Source: Candidatus Reidiella endopervernicosa
Lineage (GTDB): Bacteria > Pseudomonadota > Gammaproteobacteria > GCF-013343005
NCBI RefSeq assembly: GCF_013343005.1
Contig: NZ_CP054491.1
Span: 2,152,501-2,216,500, forward strand
Direction: 5' to 3'
DNA: 64,000 bases
Shown here: positions 1-9,579 of the stretch, in pieces
Position numbering within the stretch: the stretch's first letter is position 1
Layout: each line of letters opens with the position of its first letter
The notes under the pieces: model-generated
Seen by the model: the letters and a program-made list of their open reading frames with translations, nothing else
What the model was told of the DNA's origin: nothing
The model's database searches: none
Translations under genes and position numbers: made by a program

Positions 1-102
1 AGACTGGAGGGCATTGACGTTCTCAGTAGCTAATCGCTTTTGTAAAAGCGTTGTCACTTGATTATAAGGGATTGGCTGCGCAGATAGGGCAGCTGATCTA
101 TG

Positions 103-126
103 CCAGTCCGACTAGTATTGGACTGG
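103..126. repeat. inverted repeat upstream of racemase-like gene
   Basis: CCAGTCC (103-109) and GGACTGG (120-126) form a perfect 7-bp stem with a 10-nt loop. It ends six bases before the GGAGG ribosome-binding site at 132-136. A second stem, CGCTTTT/AAAAGCG, lies at 35-50 with no T-run after it. Either could be an operator, a leader hairpin or the tail of an upstream terminator; the sequence does not decide. Confidence 0.4.
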
Positions 127-142
127 TTTATTGGAGGAATAA

Positions 143-911
143 GTGGGTATTAAGCTTGCATTGGTAGATATTGCAGATGAGTGGATCGAAGGCTTGCTGG
201 GAGCGGGAGTATCATTGAGCACCACAGCTATGGCGGTGATCTCTCAATCTTGAGTACCACTATTATGGACACGTGGCGGTCCACAATCTGATTCCCGCAG
301 CCATCAAGGCAGAGAAGGGTGGTGCAGATGGGATACTGCTTGGCTGTTTTTACGATCCCGGACTGCGAGAGCTTAGAGAGTTGCTACAGATGCCGGTGGT
401 CGGTGTCGGAGAAGCGACTCTGCATACCGCCGCCACGCTTTGTGCTGGAAAATTCTCCGTTATCGTCGGGCGAAATAAGTGGATTCCCAAGATGGCTGAT
501 AATGCCCGTAGCTATGGCCTTGAAACGCGAATTGCATCCTGGCGCTCACTTGAGATGAGTGTGGCGCAGATGGATGATCGAGAGCGTGCCTACGAGGCGA
601 TTATTCGCGAGGCCAAGGTTGCGATGGAGGTAGATCGTACTGAGGTGATCTGCCTGGGCTGCACCGGCCTGACCGGGCTTGCTCGAAGGGCGCAGCAGGA
701 GTTGGGGATACCGGTGCTCGATCCAGTGGCGATTGGTCTGAAAGTACTGGAATTCAGGGCTGAGCTTTGGCGTCTGCAGGGTGTTTCACACAGCAAGGTG
801 GGTGGTTATGAATCGCCGCCGATCGATGAGTTTGCAAAGATCTATGCGAGCAATAAAAGGGGCTATAGAGTAGCCGAAGGCGGTTCACTGGCACCGATAA
901 AGCAACCGTGA
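143..911 (+). pseudogene. Asp/Glu/hydantoin racemase-family protein, frameshifted
   Basis: The protein resembles the Asp/Glu/hydantoin racemase superfamily, whose members use two cysteines in an alpha/beta fold. Visible motifs are GILLGCFYDPGL near the first cysteine and VICLGCTGLTGL near the second. A GTG at 143 follows a good GGAGG site at 132-136 and opens a frame that reaches TGA at 251-253. The conserved remainder (LEYHYYGHVAVHNL onward) runs in another frame from about 243 to 911, so one indel near 240-250 breaks the gene. It could be a real lesion or a base-calling error. Its last 49 bp overlap the convergent gene that ends at 863. Substrate cannot be assigned; the racemase label is from family motifs only. 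Confidence 0.6.
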
Positions 912-2755
912 GTGCAGCTGCAACCATCAACCTGATCCCTGGACTCATCGCCGGCAGGAGAGAACCAGACGGTGGAAAAATCGAAGTCTCTCTCCCTGAC
1001 GTTCCCGATCACGGGAAAGGACTCGCAGAGTCGAACATCACCATCGGGTTCAAGCACACCGATTCGATTCCCGGCCTGACAGGGAAAGGGGAGTTGACCA
1101 CCACTGAGCAGGTCACTCCATAGGGCGTAGCGTTGCTGCAAGCGTTCCTCAATTCTGGTTCGTGTCATTTCGTCACTAGTGCCACGTCTGGTATAGGTAT
1201 CGAAAAAGGGTTTGGCCTGCTCAGTAAGGCGTGTAAATGCCTCTCCCGAGGGTGCCAACAGCGACGGCTCCTTGGGATCGCCGCGCATGGGTGAGAGCAG
1301 GTGAGAGTCAACCAGGATACGTTTTTGAACATATGTCATCAGCGGAATGACATCATCAATATTCTGGTTGGAGACCACTGTGTTGAGTAATAGGCCGAAT
1401 CGCTGTTTTTTACGCAACAGACGCGCGCGCAGGAAGTTGAGCTGCTTAATGCTCTCTTCAACCGAACTGAAGGCACCTTGTTTGTCATGGATGGTGTCGT
1501 GAAGTGGTGGCAGGCCTTCGAGCGAAAACATCAGCGTCAGTTTAATGCAGGGATTCTCATCCAGAATTCGTTCAACGCTTGAGATTATCGTGGCAGGTCG
1601 TGAACCGTTGGTGGGGATGAAAATCGAGGGTACGCCTGTGTTCTCGACAAAGATGCGGCAAATGTCTGTAAGCTCTTTTCTCAAAAACGGTTCGCCGCCA
1701 GAGATCCATAGAATCTTCAGTTGACCGAGTGTTGACGATACCCGTCAATATTTATCGAGCGTCAGTTCCTGACGGTCACTATTTAAATGCTCATGGTAGT
1801 AACACATTGCACAGCGGTGGTTGCAGCGGTTAGTCACCGTAACAATCAGTTCAGAGAGATTAAGCTTGTGTTCCAGAATGGTGTTAACAAAACTGAATCG
1901 CTTGATATTGTCGATCTGTGGGTCCGTTAGGCCGTGATGGCGCAGATAGGCGCGTGTATGGCGAATGAAGACCTTGCATTGCCACTTCTGCTCAAAGTAT
2001 TTGACGTCACGCAGGATAACGCCAAGATTGTTACGAATTTTGGCGTAGTCGCCGTCCTGGCGAACGTGATGATGCTGGATAACCGATTCCGGTATATAAG
2101 CGGTACGATATCCCCGCCTGGACAGTGAAAGGCCGAGGTCCTTGTCCTCCTCACACAGGAACAGCCGTTCATCAAAACCACCTACCTGCTCAAAGTGCTC
2201 GCGCTTAACCAATAGGCCGGTCGTAGGGTACCAAGGTAGCGTTTGTGGACTATTGACGGCAGGGTCGTCGTTACGAATAAGGCGGGTAAATTCGAGACCT
2301 GTTTCAATGAGTGCGTCACCCTCGAATGTGGATCTGATCTGCACCGGGGCACACATCACCATGCCATCATCTGAAACGATTTTTGCGCCGCAGGCCGCTA
2401 TGCTTGGATCGCTCGATATGGCATCGATTAAAGGCTCAAGCCAACCTGTCGTAACCTCTGTGTCGTTATCGAGAAAGATGAGCTGCTGAGCAGAGGCCAG
2501 CTGCGCGCCCTGGTTTCTGCCTCGGCTGGTACCCACATTCTCACTGTTGTAAATCACGCTGATCTCAGCACGGCTGGTTTCAAGATCGCGAAGCCAACGG
2601 ACAATATCCTCGGAGGCCCCCATATCAACGATGATGATTTCAAACGGCAGTACGGTATGTGAAAAGAGGCTATCGATACAGCGCCGTGTCTCATCCTGTC
2701 GTAACAGCGATAGCAAAATAATCGAAACGTGAGGTTGAGCTGCTAGCAAAGTCAT
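863..2755 (-). pseudogene. glycosyltransferase family 2 / radical SAM-SPASM fusion, in-frame TGA
   Basis: Residues about 8-230 are a GT-A glycosyltransferase family 2 domain: VSIILLSLLRQDETRRCIDSL, the acidic LDNDTEV metal-site motif, and GGFDERLFLCEEDKDLGLSL. A radical SAM domain follows with CNHRCAMC (CxxxCxxC) and ISGGEPF. A Cys-rich SPASM-like tail ends the protein (CQAG, LCESF, GCSCTHGC). A TGA at 1745-1747 interrupts the frame between DKY and RVSSTLG. The downstream part is in the same frame, so this is a nonsense codon and not a frameshift; CGA to TGA is the simplest change. Without it the product is about 630 residues. The role is unknown; GT2-radical SAM fusions suggest sugar or peptide modification. 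It is monocistronic here. Confidence 0.7.
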
Positions 2756-2899
2756 TCCATTGATTAGATGTGTGTGGCACAGCGACTAAGAGGAGAGATG
2801 ACATCCATATGCATGGGTGCCAGAAGTTGGGTAGAGGCTATTTATAGCGGAGTGTAGCGTGATGGGCAATGCGGATTTGAAACAGAGGAGACGGAATGA

Positions 2900-2933
2900 A
2901 CACCGCCTCCTTGTTGCTCAGAGGCCGGTGTTG
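2900..2933 (-). terminator. possible terminator hairpin at mdh 3' end
   Basis: AACACCGCCTC (2900-2910) pairs imperfectly with GAGGCCGGTGTT (2922-2933), giving a GC-rich stem that overlaps the mdh stop codon (2918-2920). There is no clear U-tract in the minus-strand direction, so a Rho-independent role is uncertain. It lies at the end of the long kor-rnf-suc-mdh operon. Confidence 0.35.
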
Positions 2934-4134
2934 TCTGTTGTCGCTTTTACGGCCTCAAAGTTGGTCTGGAACATCGCCTTCTCATCGTCGGTTAGGTCGG
3001 CCTCAATGATACGTTCCACGCCATTAGTGCCGATAACGCAGGGCACGCCGATGTAGTAACCGTTTACCCCATACTCACCCTCACAGAGCATTGAGGATGA
3101 GATGACACGCTTCTTGTCGCCCAGGTAGGCCTCAACCATCTCCATGATTGAAGCGGCGGAGCTGAAATAGGCGCTGCCGTTTCCGAGCAGGTGGACGATC
3201 TCGGTACCTGCCTCGCGCGTGCGTTTCATGATCGAATCGATGCGCTCCTGGGTAAGCAGCTCTGAAATCGGAATGCCGGGGTCGCTATTTTTGCGAAAGT
3301 TTGTTTTGGGCATCCAAGCCCAAAGCAAAGCAGCAAAACTTAACGCGACCATTTATGCCACGGCGCCCCGACCGTCACTGCGTACGTTGCGTAATCACCT
3401 CTTCGCGGCTCTACACAACTCCCTCGTGACTTTACGCCGACATAAAGCCGCTGCTGCACTTCTCCGTCGTTCGCTCGCGCTCTCAACTACGAATAGGCGA
3501 CGGCGTCGACTATCGGGGACTAACCGCCCTCACTTCGCTCTCCATGGCGGTCAGCGCCTGCAACGGTGGCAGTGCGTACCAGCGGGATCATCGTCGGGCC
3601 GTGGCCGCCCATCACCATGCAGGAGACGTCGTTGGCGGAAAGGCCAGTCTCCATGGCGATAAAGGCCTGGAAGCGACCGGTATCGAGCGCGCCGGAGAGG
3701 CCGACAACGCGACTCTTGGGAAAGCCTGAGACCTTCTGGAAGGTGTAGGACATCGCGTCAACCGGATTGGTGGCAACCACGACGAAGGCGTTAGGAGCAT
3801 GCACCTTAACCTCTTCGGCCACACCCTTGATGATCTCAATGTTGATGCCGAGCAGATCATCGCGACTCATATTGGGTTTGCGTGGTATACCGGCGGTGAC
3901 GATAACGACATCGGCATCGTCGATATCGTCGTAGTTTGAGGTACCTATCAACTCGACGTCGATACCATCGTGGGGGCGCAGGGTCATAATATCGAGAGCC
4001 TTACCCTTGACGTTGTTCTCGCTCTCGGGGCGATCGACAATCACTATGTTGCCGAGCTCTTTCTGCGTTGCCATCAGTGCCAGCACGCTACCGATCTGGC
4101 CGCCCCCGATGAGGGCGATTTTCGTTCTATGCAT
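2918..4134 (-). pseudogene. mdh: malate dehydrogenase, interrupted by repeat element A
   Basis: NAD-dependent malate dehydrogenase interconverts malate and oxaloacetate; in a reductive TCA cycle it runs towards malate. The N-terminal half has the Rossmann start MHRTKIALIGGGQIG, the NAD-binding ATNPVDAM region and the active-site segment MVMGGHG. The C-terminal half continues PISELLTQERID to the end. Repeat A (3276-3556) separates ATVAG from IPISELL, a block contiguous in this family. Removing exactly 281 bp leaves 936 nt, 311 residues, the normal length, with no other lesion in either half. Start ATG at 4134 is chosen because the Rossmann motif begins there. As written the gene makes a truncated protein. 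It is the last gene of the operon, so the insertion is not polar on other genes. Confidence 0.9.
3276..3556 (-). mobile_element. gene-interrupting repeat, copy A (in mdh, sense)
   Basis: This 281-bp copy lies in the same orientation as mdh. Read on the minus strand it begins CGCTGACCGCC and ends AATAGCGACCCCGG. The flanks are GCAGG on the left and CATTCCG on the right, with no duplication of target bases. It is the most diverged of the six copies, with small indels, for instance around the 3' hairpin. It encodes no plausible protein. Its 5' end carries the CTGACCGCC/GGCGGTTAG stem shared by the family. Confidence 0.85.
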
Positions 4135-4195
4135 CTTCTTCCCCAACTTTGCCCAAACAGAAAAACTGTGGGCCGAAAATTCGTTATCTATATTT

Positions 4196-4354
4196 TTAAC
4201 TACACGAGTCGGTGCCGCAGCTACCGCTCTTGCAGGCACCACAGCCTGCCTTGAATCCTGCGTGATTCGGTTCCTGTTTTTTCAGCCAGAGCTGGAATAC
4301 GACCCAGAAGGCGCAGAGCGCTGTCAGGCCGAGCAGTGATATCAGGTAACCCAT
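4196..4354 (-). CDS. small Cys-rich single-pass membrane protein next to rnfA
   Basis: This 52-residue reading frame starts at ATG 4354, 15 bp after the rnfA stop, and ends with TAA at 4196-4198. Residues 3-24 (YLISLLGLTALCAFWVVFQL) form one membrane segment. The tail is cysteine-rich (AGCGACKSGSC then GTDSC). The layout resembles small Cys-rich proteins found beside iron-transport or Na-NQR/Rnf genes (FeoB-associated or NqrM-like), but I cannot assign it to either family. Its place between rnfA and mdh suggests a role in Rnf maturation or metal handling, as inference only. Confidence 0.6.
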   Translation of the reverse strand: MGYLISLLGLTALCAFWVVFQLWLKKQEPNHAGFKAGCGACKSGSCGTDSCS

Positions 4355-4369
4355 CACCTTATTCTACCC

Positions 4370-4951
4370 CTAAGTCGAACTGAAGAGCCCGGCAAAGCCC
4401 ATGAAGGCCATTGATAGAATGCCGGCGATAATCAGATTGATTGCAGTGCCGCGCACCAGTGCCGGTGCGTCGTTGGTCAGCTCAACTTCTTCGCGCAGTC
4501 CTGCCATCAGTACCATCGCCAGGGTAAAGCCAGCACCTGCGCCCAGCGCGAAGGTCATCCCCTCGAGGAAGCCGTAGCCGCGGTTAGTGGCGAAAATCGC
4601 CAGACCAAGGATGGCGCAGTTGGTGGTGATCAGCGGCAGGAAGATGCCAAGCGACTGGAACAGCGAGGGGCTTAGTTTCTTGATTGCCATCTCAATAAAC
4701 TGCACCGTTGAGGCGATCACCACGATGAAGCTGATGAGTCGCAGGTAGGGGGCGTAGATCAATACATAGGTGTTGAGCACCCAGGCGCAGAGGGCGGTAA
4801 TGAGCAGTACAAAAGTGGTTGCCATGCCGAGACGGAACGAGGTCTCAAGCCGTCCGGAGACACCGAGAAAAGGGCAGAGACCGAGAAAGTAGGCGAGTAC
4901 GAAATTGTTGACCAGCAGCGAGCTGATGAAGATCCAGATCAGGTTATCCAT
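4370..4951 (-). CDS. rnfA: Rnf complex subunit RnfA
   Basis: This 193-residue integral membrane subunit belongs to the Rnf ion-pumping ferredoxin:NAD oxidoreductase. It matches RnfA/NqrE in length and in motifs such as VNNFVLAYFLGLCPFLGVSG near the start and TNCAILGLAIF in the middle. These short motifs carry the cysteines that in the family hold an iron-sulfur cluster within the membrane, together with RnfE. About six hydrophobic helices are visible. Its start overlaps the end of rnfE by one base (4951), a typical coupled junction. In this operon Rnf probably exchanges electrons between NADH and the ferredoxin used by the kor gene products. Confidence 0.95.
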   Translation of the reverse strand: MDNLIWIFISSLLVNNFVLAYFLGLCPFLGVSGRLETSFRLGMATTFVLLITALCAWVLNTYVLIYAPYLRLISFIVVIASTVQFIEMAIKKLSPSLFQSLGIFLPLITTNCAILGLAIFATNRGYGFLEGMTFALGAGAGFTLAMVLMAGLREEVELTNDAPALVRGTAINLIIAGILSMAFMGFAGLFSST

Positions 4952-5607
4952 TAGATCTCACTCCTCTCGGCAATGGCCACCTTTACGAGGAACTGTTTGC
5001 GCTTTTCGGTCAGCCAGTTGAAGAAGAGCAGGATCAGGCCGAGGGTGAGGAAGCCGCCCGGTGGCAGGATCATGATCACCCACGGCTCAAAATTGGCCCC
5101 GAAGAGATCGATGCCGAAGAGCTGACCGACGCCGAGAATTTCGCGTACCGCGCCGAGTACAAACAGCGCAAACATAAAGCCGAGCGACATGCCGACTGCA
5201 TCGCTGACCGCGAGCCTCACCCCGTAGCGCGAGGCAAATGCCTCCTGACGACCGAGGATCATGCAGTTGGCGACGATCAACGGGATAAAGGCGCCGAGCT
5301 CCTTATGCACCGCCGGCATCAGCGCCAGAATGGTGTAGTCGACCACGGTAACAAAGGTGGCGATGATGATGACGTAGAGTGAGATACGTACCTGTTTAGG
5401 AATCCATGGGGTGAAGCTGGCGACGAGAAAACTGGAGACGACCAGCACAAAGAAGGTCGCAAAACCCATCACCACGGCGTTGACTGCCGAGTTGGTGACC
5501 GCGAGCATCGGGCACATGCCGAGCACCTGGATGAAGACCGGGTTATCTCGCCAGAGACCCTTGATCATCTCCTCGTAGGCTGACTTTTTATTCAAGCTTG
5601 TTGGCAT
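4951..5607 (-). CDS. rnfE: Rnf complex subunit RnfE
   Basis: RnfE is the second member of the RnfA/RnfE membrane pair. The 218-residue protein has the family start region EMIKGLWRDNPVFIQVLGMC, followed by PMLAVTNSAVNAV, and the central LIVANCMILGRQEAFAS, each with a conserved cysteine. Six hydrophobic helices are apparent and the C-terminal tail is charged. It ends one base into rnfA and begins 35 bp after rnfG. Motifs and length leave little doubt. No lesions are seen. Confidence 0.95.
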   Translation of the reverse strand: MPTSLNKKSAYEEMIKGLWRDNPVFIQVLGMCPMLAVTNSAVNAVVMGFATFFVLVVSSFLVASFTPWIPKQVRISLYVIIIATFVTVVDYTILALMPAVHKELGAFIPLIVANCMILGRQEAFASRYGVRLAVSDAVGMSLGFMFALFVLGAVREILGVGQLFGIDLFGANFEPWVIMILPPGGFLTLGLILLFFNWLTEKRKQFLVKVAIAERSEI

Positions 5608-5642
5608 AGTTCTCTCTTAAGAAATCAGGTTGCAGATGTCAG

Positions 5643-6308
5643 TTACTGCCCACCTGTTACCTCTTCAAAAGCGGCTTCACTTCCCGGATTTGGCAATCGA
5701 CCTAACCAAACAGCATTCCCTTCATTGATGATTCTGACTACGGCCTTGGAAGAGATGGTCGCTCCGGTAATCGAGTCGACCCGATTGTTTGAGGTCTTGG
5801 TTCCCTTCTTCACGCTCTTAACCGTCGGTTCGATTGAGAGAGCGTCGAATTCGGCAACAAAGGCGGCGTCTTTGTAGATCTTGTCACCCAGGCCGGGGGT
5901 CTCTCTGCTGTCGAGGATCCACATGCCGATGATCTGGCGCTTTGCCGGTGCGTAGCCGTAGATGACGTGGATCGTATCCTGGAAGCCGGGTCCCTTGTTG
6001 GATATGGCATAACCGACAAAGTTACCCTGCTCGTCGTAACCGGCGTAGATCGTCTCATCGGGATCGGTTTTCCCTCTGGCGACGACCAGCAGGTTATCCT
6101 CGTAGATCATCGGCTGCATCTGGGTCGCACCGGGTAGTACGCGGAAGACCGCCTCGCGCAGTTCACGTGCCTTGTTCTCGGTAATGGTCGAGAGGGTCGC
6201 CTCGAAGATCGAGATAATAATGATGCCAGAGAGGAAACCGGCCACGGCCAGCGACATTACCAGACGGATCGAGCTTGGCTCCTGCGGTTCGAGGCTGATC
6301 TCACTCAT
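5643..6308 (-). CDS. rnfG: Rnf complex subunit RnfG
   Basis: RnfG is a 221-residue flavoprotein with one N-terminal membrane helix (about residues 15-35, LVMSLAVAGFLSGIIIISIF) and a periplasmic FMN-binding domain. The motif SITGATIS near residue 175-185 holds the threonine that receives FMN covalently in this family through ApbE; no apbE gene lies in this window. The GPGFQDTIHV and ETPGLGDKI segments are typical of FMN-binding domains in RnfG/NqrC. Its start overlaps the rnfD stop by eight bases, consistent with translational coupling. Confidence 0.95.
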   Translation of the reverse strand: MSEISLEPQEPSSIRLVMSLAVAGFLSGIIIISIFEATLSTITENKARELREAVFRVLPGATQMQPMIYEDNLLVVARGKTDPDETIYAGYDEQGNFVGYAISNKGPGFQDTIHVIYGYAPAKRQIIGMWILDSRETPGLGDKIYKDAAFVAEFDALSIEPTVKSVKKGTKTSNNRVDSITGATISSKAVVRIINEGNAVWLGRLPNPGSEAAFEEVTGGQ

Positions 6309-7323
6309 GCTTTTTCACCTCGCGGCCAAAGACTCTCGGCTGGGTCTTGCGATCGATCAGGGGCGTTGCCGCATTCATCAGCAATACCGCGTACATCATC
6401 CCCTCAGGGAAGCCGCCGTAGACGCGGATCAGCACCACTAGCAGCCCGATGCCGATACCGAAGATGATCGCTCCTTTTGGCGTCACTGGAGAGGTGACCG
6501 GATCGGTTGCCATATAGATTGCACCGAGCAGCATACCGCCGGAGAAGAGGGTGAAGATCGGTCCGGGGTAGCGGACCGAGTCGACCATATAGAGTACGCC
6601 GGAGAAGAGAGCAGCGCTGATGAAAATCGCCGCTGGGATGCGCCAGTCGATATCGCGGCGCAGCCAGAGGAAGAGGCCGCCGAGGATCAACAGCAGGCCG
6701 CTGGTCTCACCGATCGAACCGCTGGTATTGCCAATCAACAACTGCATGAAGGGGGTTGAGCTCTGCTCGAACTTCATCTGACCCAGCGGTGTGGCGGCGG
6801 AGAGTGCGTCGGTGGGCGGCGCCTGCATGAAGGGCATCGCCAGGTTGCTGGCATGGACGGTGAAGAAGTCGACCGGTCCCGCCGAGGGAGCCCAGGTGGT
6901 CATCGCGATCGGGAAGGTAGCGAGTAGAAAGGCACGCCCCAGCAGCGCCGGATTGAAGAGGTTGGTACCGAGCCCGCCCCAGATCACCTTACCCATTCCG
7001 GTCGCTACCATGCCGCCGATAAAGGCCATCCAGAGTGGTAGTCCCGGCGGCAGTGTGAGACCGAGCAGCAGGCCGGTCAGTGCGGCGCTGTTATCACGCA
7101 TCGCGACACCGCGTTTCTCTTCGGCGGTGAATACCCACTCGGTCAACACGGCACCGATAATCGAGGCGAGCAGTACCAGCAGGGCGCTGAGGCCGAAGAA
7201 CCAGAGGGCGGCGAGGGTGGCTGGAGCAAGTGCGATCCAGACATCGAACATCGCCGTCGGGGTGGTCATCCCCTGACGCAGCATCGGTGATGCCTGCAGG
7301 AGTAGTTTGGGGTCTTTGGCCAT
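6301..7323 (-). CDS. rnfD: Rnf complex subunit RnfD
   Basis: RnfD is a polytopic membrane subunit of about 340 residues. The ATG at 7323 is chosen because it forms a TAATG junction with the rnfC stop and because MAKDPKLLLQASPMLRQGMT matches the family N-terminus; upstream codons in frame lie inside rnfC. The segment ALSAATPLGQ carries the threonine that binds FMN covalently in RnfD/NqrB. The LGGLGTNLFNPALLGRAFL-like segment (here WGGLGTNLFNPALLGRAFLL) is also characteristic. Roughly nine to ten hydrophobic helices are visible. Confidence 0.95.
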   Translation of the reverse strand: MAKDPKLLLQASPMLRQGMTTPTAMFDVWIALAPATLAALWFFGLSALLVLLASIIGAVLTEWVFTAEEKRGVAMRDNSAALTGLLLGLTLPPGLPLWMAFIGGMVATGMGKVIWGGLGTNLFNPALLGRAFLLATFPIAMTTWAPSAGPVDFFTVHASNLAMPFMQAPPTDALSAATPLGQMKFEQSSTPFMQLLIGNTSGSIGETSGLLLILGGLFLWLRRDIDWRIPAAIFISAALFSGVLYMVDSVRYPGPIFTLFSGGMLLGAIYMATDPVTSPVTPKGAIIFGIGIGLLVVLIRVYGGFPEGMMYAVLLMNAATPLIDRKTQPRVFGREVKKHE

Positions 7324-8669
7324 TAGTTTGCGCCTCCGTGCTGGCGCAGGTTGTCTTTGCAGCTGCGGATGTGCTGCACAATGGGGATATTGGAGGGGCA
7401 GGCGAAGGTGCAGGCGCCGCACTCGACACAGTCCATCACCTGATACTCCTTCATCTCCTCAAACAGACGCGCCTTACCGAGCCGTGCCAGGCGTGAGGGG
7501 TTGAGGAAGTAGGGGCACGCCTCGAGGCAGCGACCGCAGCGGATACAGGGGTACTCTCGGGGGCGTCCCGTTTCACTTTCGGTGAAGGCGAGAATACCGG
7601 AGCTGCCCTTGATGATCGGTGCGTCGAGACTGGCGACTGGCAGCCCCATCATCGGCCCACCCATCATCACCTCGCGAGTCTCCTCGGAGAGACCGCCGCA
7701 GAAGCGCAGTACCTCACGGATCGAGGTGCCGAGTGGCACGATCAGATTGGCCGGGTAGTCGATGCCGGGACCCGAGACGGTGACGATGCGCTCGATCAGC
7801 GGCATGCCGGTGTCGAAGTAGTCGGCGATCGCCACTGCGGTCCCGACGTTATTGACCACGATACCGATATTACGTGGCAGCTCACCGGCGGGCACCTCGC
7901 GGTTGTAGACCGCCTTGATCAGCATCTTCTCCGCGCCCTGTGGATACTTCACCTCGAGTGAGACGACAGTCACCGGATCGTTCACGTCGATGCAGGCGTT
8001 GAGTGCCTCGATCGCCTCGGGTTTATTCGACTCGACACCGATGGTGGCGTGTTTCGCTCCCAGCTTGCGGCGTAGCATCTCGGCACCACGCAGCACCGTC
8101 TCGGGACGCTCGACCATCAGCCGATGGTCGTTGGTCAGATAGGGCTCGCACTCAGCGCCGTTGATCAGCACATCATCGATCTGCTGCCCCTCGGGGATCG
8201 AGAGTTTGACGTGGCTGGGGAAGGCGGCACCGCCCATGCCGACAATACCGGCACGCTGTACATGCTCGATGAACGCGTCGATTGAGAGCGCTTCCCAGTC
8301 GATCGGTGGCTGTGCCTCGAACTGCTGAGTGGCGTAGGGATCGGCCTCGATCTCGATCGCCGGTTTGAAGACACCACCGATATAGCGGTGAGGACCGATG
8401 TCGCGAACCGTGCCGGTGACCGGCGAGTGCAGGGCGGTGGAGATGAAGGCGCCGGGTTCGGCGATCAACTGACCGCGCTCTACTCGCTCGCCCACAGAGA
8501 CTACCGGCTTGGCCGGCACACCGATGTGCTGGCCGAGCGGCATCACATAGCGCTCCACAAAGGGAACACGTTGGATAGCGAGATCGGCGGTCTGCTCCTT
8601 GTTATGGGCCGGATGTACGCCGTGCGCGAATCCGCGCCCGAGAGTACCCAGTGAACGCAACAGTTTCAT
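7323..8669 (-). CDS. rnfC: Rnf complex subunit RnfC (NADH-binding)
   Basis: RnfC is the soluble NADH/FMN-binding and [4Fe-4S] subunit. The 448-residue protein has the glycine-rich GMGGAAFPSHVKLS motif and INGAECEPYLTNDHR, both found in NuoF-like flavin/NADH folds. Near the C-terminus are two ferredoxin motifs, CIRCGRCLEACP and CVECGACTFACP. At 448 residues it is the short form of the family. It starts 21 bp after sucD and ends in the TAATG overlap with rnfD. The sucD-rnfC adjacency ties succinyl-CoA synthesis and Rnf into one transcript. Confidence 0.96.
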   Translation of the reverse strand: MKLLRSLGTLGRGFAHGVHPAHNKEQTADLAIQRVPFVERYVMPLGQHIGVPAKPVVSVGERVERGQLIAEPGAFISTALHSPVTGTVRDIGPHRYIGGVFKPAIEIEADPYATQQFEAQPPIDWEALSIDAFIEHVQRAGIVGMGGAAFPSHVKLSIPEGQQIDDVLINGAECEPYLTNDHRLMVERPETVLRGAEMLRRKLGAKHATIGVESNKPEAIEALNACIDVNDPVTVVSLEVKYPQGAEKMLIKAVYNREVPAGELPRNIGIVVNNVGTAVAIADYFDTGMPLIERIVTVSGPGIDYPANLIVPLGTSIREVLRFCGGLSEETREVMMGGPMMGLPVASLDAPIIKGSSGILAFTESETGRPREYPCIRCGRCLEACPYFLNPSRLARLGKARLFEEMKEYQVMDCVECGACTFACPSNIPIVQHIRSCKDNLRQHGGAN

Positions 8670-8689
8670 CGTCGTCTTCTAACCGCTAT

Positions 8690-9565
8690 TTAGAGCAGCT
8701 TCGCCAGCGTCGCACCCATATCGGCCGGGGAGCGCGATACCGCAACCCCCGCCTTCTCGAGTGCAGCGATCTTGTCGTCGGCAGTACCCTTGCCGCCGGA
8801 GATGATCGCACCGGCATGGCCCATACGACGTCCGGGGGGTGCGGTCAGACCGGCGATGTAGGCAACGACCGGCTTAGATACGTGTGCCTGAATGAACTCA
8901 GCCGCTTCCTCCTCCTTGCTGCCACCGATCTCACCGACCATCACGATCGCCTTGGTCTGCTCATCGGCCTGGAACAACTCCAGACAGTCGATGAAGTTCA
9001 TACCGTGGATCGGGTCACCACCGATACCGACGCAGGTCGACTGGCCAAGACCCGCCTGGGTGGTCTGGTGGACCGCCTCGTAGGTGAGGGTGCCTGAACG
9101 CGAGACGATACCGACGCTGCCGGGTTTGTGGATGATGCCGGGCATGATGCCGATCTTGCACTCGCCGGGGGTGATGATACCGGGGCAGTTGGGGCCGATC
9201 AGACGCGGTGCGTCCTCGCCGTGGCTTGCCAGCACCGCCTTCACCTTGAGCATATCCTGAACCGGAATACCCTCTGTGATGCAGACGATGGTCTTGATCC
9301 CGGCATCGGTTGCCTCGAGGATCGCATCGGCGGCAAAGGCGGCCGGGACGTAGATCATGGTGGCATCGGCACCGGTGCCGTCAACGGCATCCTGTACGGT
9401 GTTGAAGATGGGGCGCTCGATGTGCTGCTGACCGCCCTTGCCGGGGGTCACGCCGCCAACGATATTGGTGCCATAGGCGATCGCCTGCTCGGCGTGGAAG
9501 GTGCCCTGCTTACCGGTGAAGCCCTGGACGATAACCTTGGTGTGCTTATTTACTAGAATGCTCAT
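8690..9565 (-). CDS. sucD: succinyl-CoA ligase alpha subunit
   Basis: SucD forms succinyl-CoA with SucC, using a phosphohistidine intermediate. The 291-residue protein has the CoA-binding start [39 protein letters not shown] in the middle, and the active-site histidine in [14 protein letters not shown]. Length is normal for the family and no lesions are seen. It follows sucC by 14 bp. In the reductive direction its product is the substrate of the KorAB enzyme encoded upstream in the same operon. Confidence 0.97.
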   Translation of the reverse strand: MSILVNKHTKVIVQGFTGKQGTFHAEQAIAYGTNIVGGVTPGKGGQQHIERPIFNTVQDAVDGTGADATMIYVPAAFAADAILEATDAGIKTIVCITEGIPVQDMLKVKAVLASHGEDAPRLIGPNCPGIITPGECKIGIMPGIIHKPGSVGIVSRSGTLTYEAVHQTTQAGLGQSTCVGIGGDPIHGMNFIDCLELFQADEQTKAIVMVGEIGGSKEEEAAEFIQAHVSKPVVAYIAGLTAPPGRRMGHAGAIISGGKGTADDKIAALEKAGVAVSRSPADMGATLAKLL

Positions 9566-9579
9566 TATTCAATCCGTCC

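Noticed and set aside
1745-1747. Selenocysteine at the in-frame TGA
   Set aside because: The expected residue is not cysteine-like, the site is outside the SAM and SPASM cysteine motifs, and no convincing SECIS hairpin was seen downstream.
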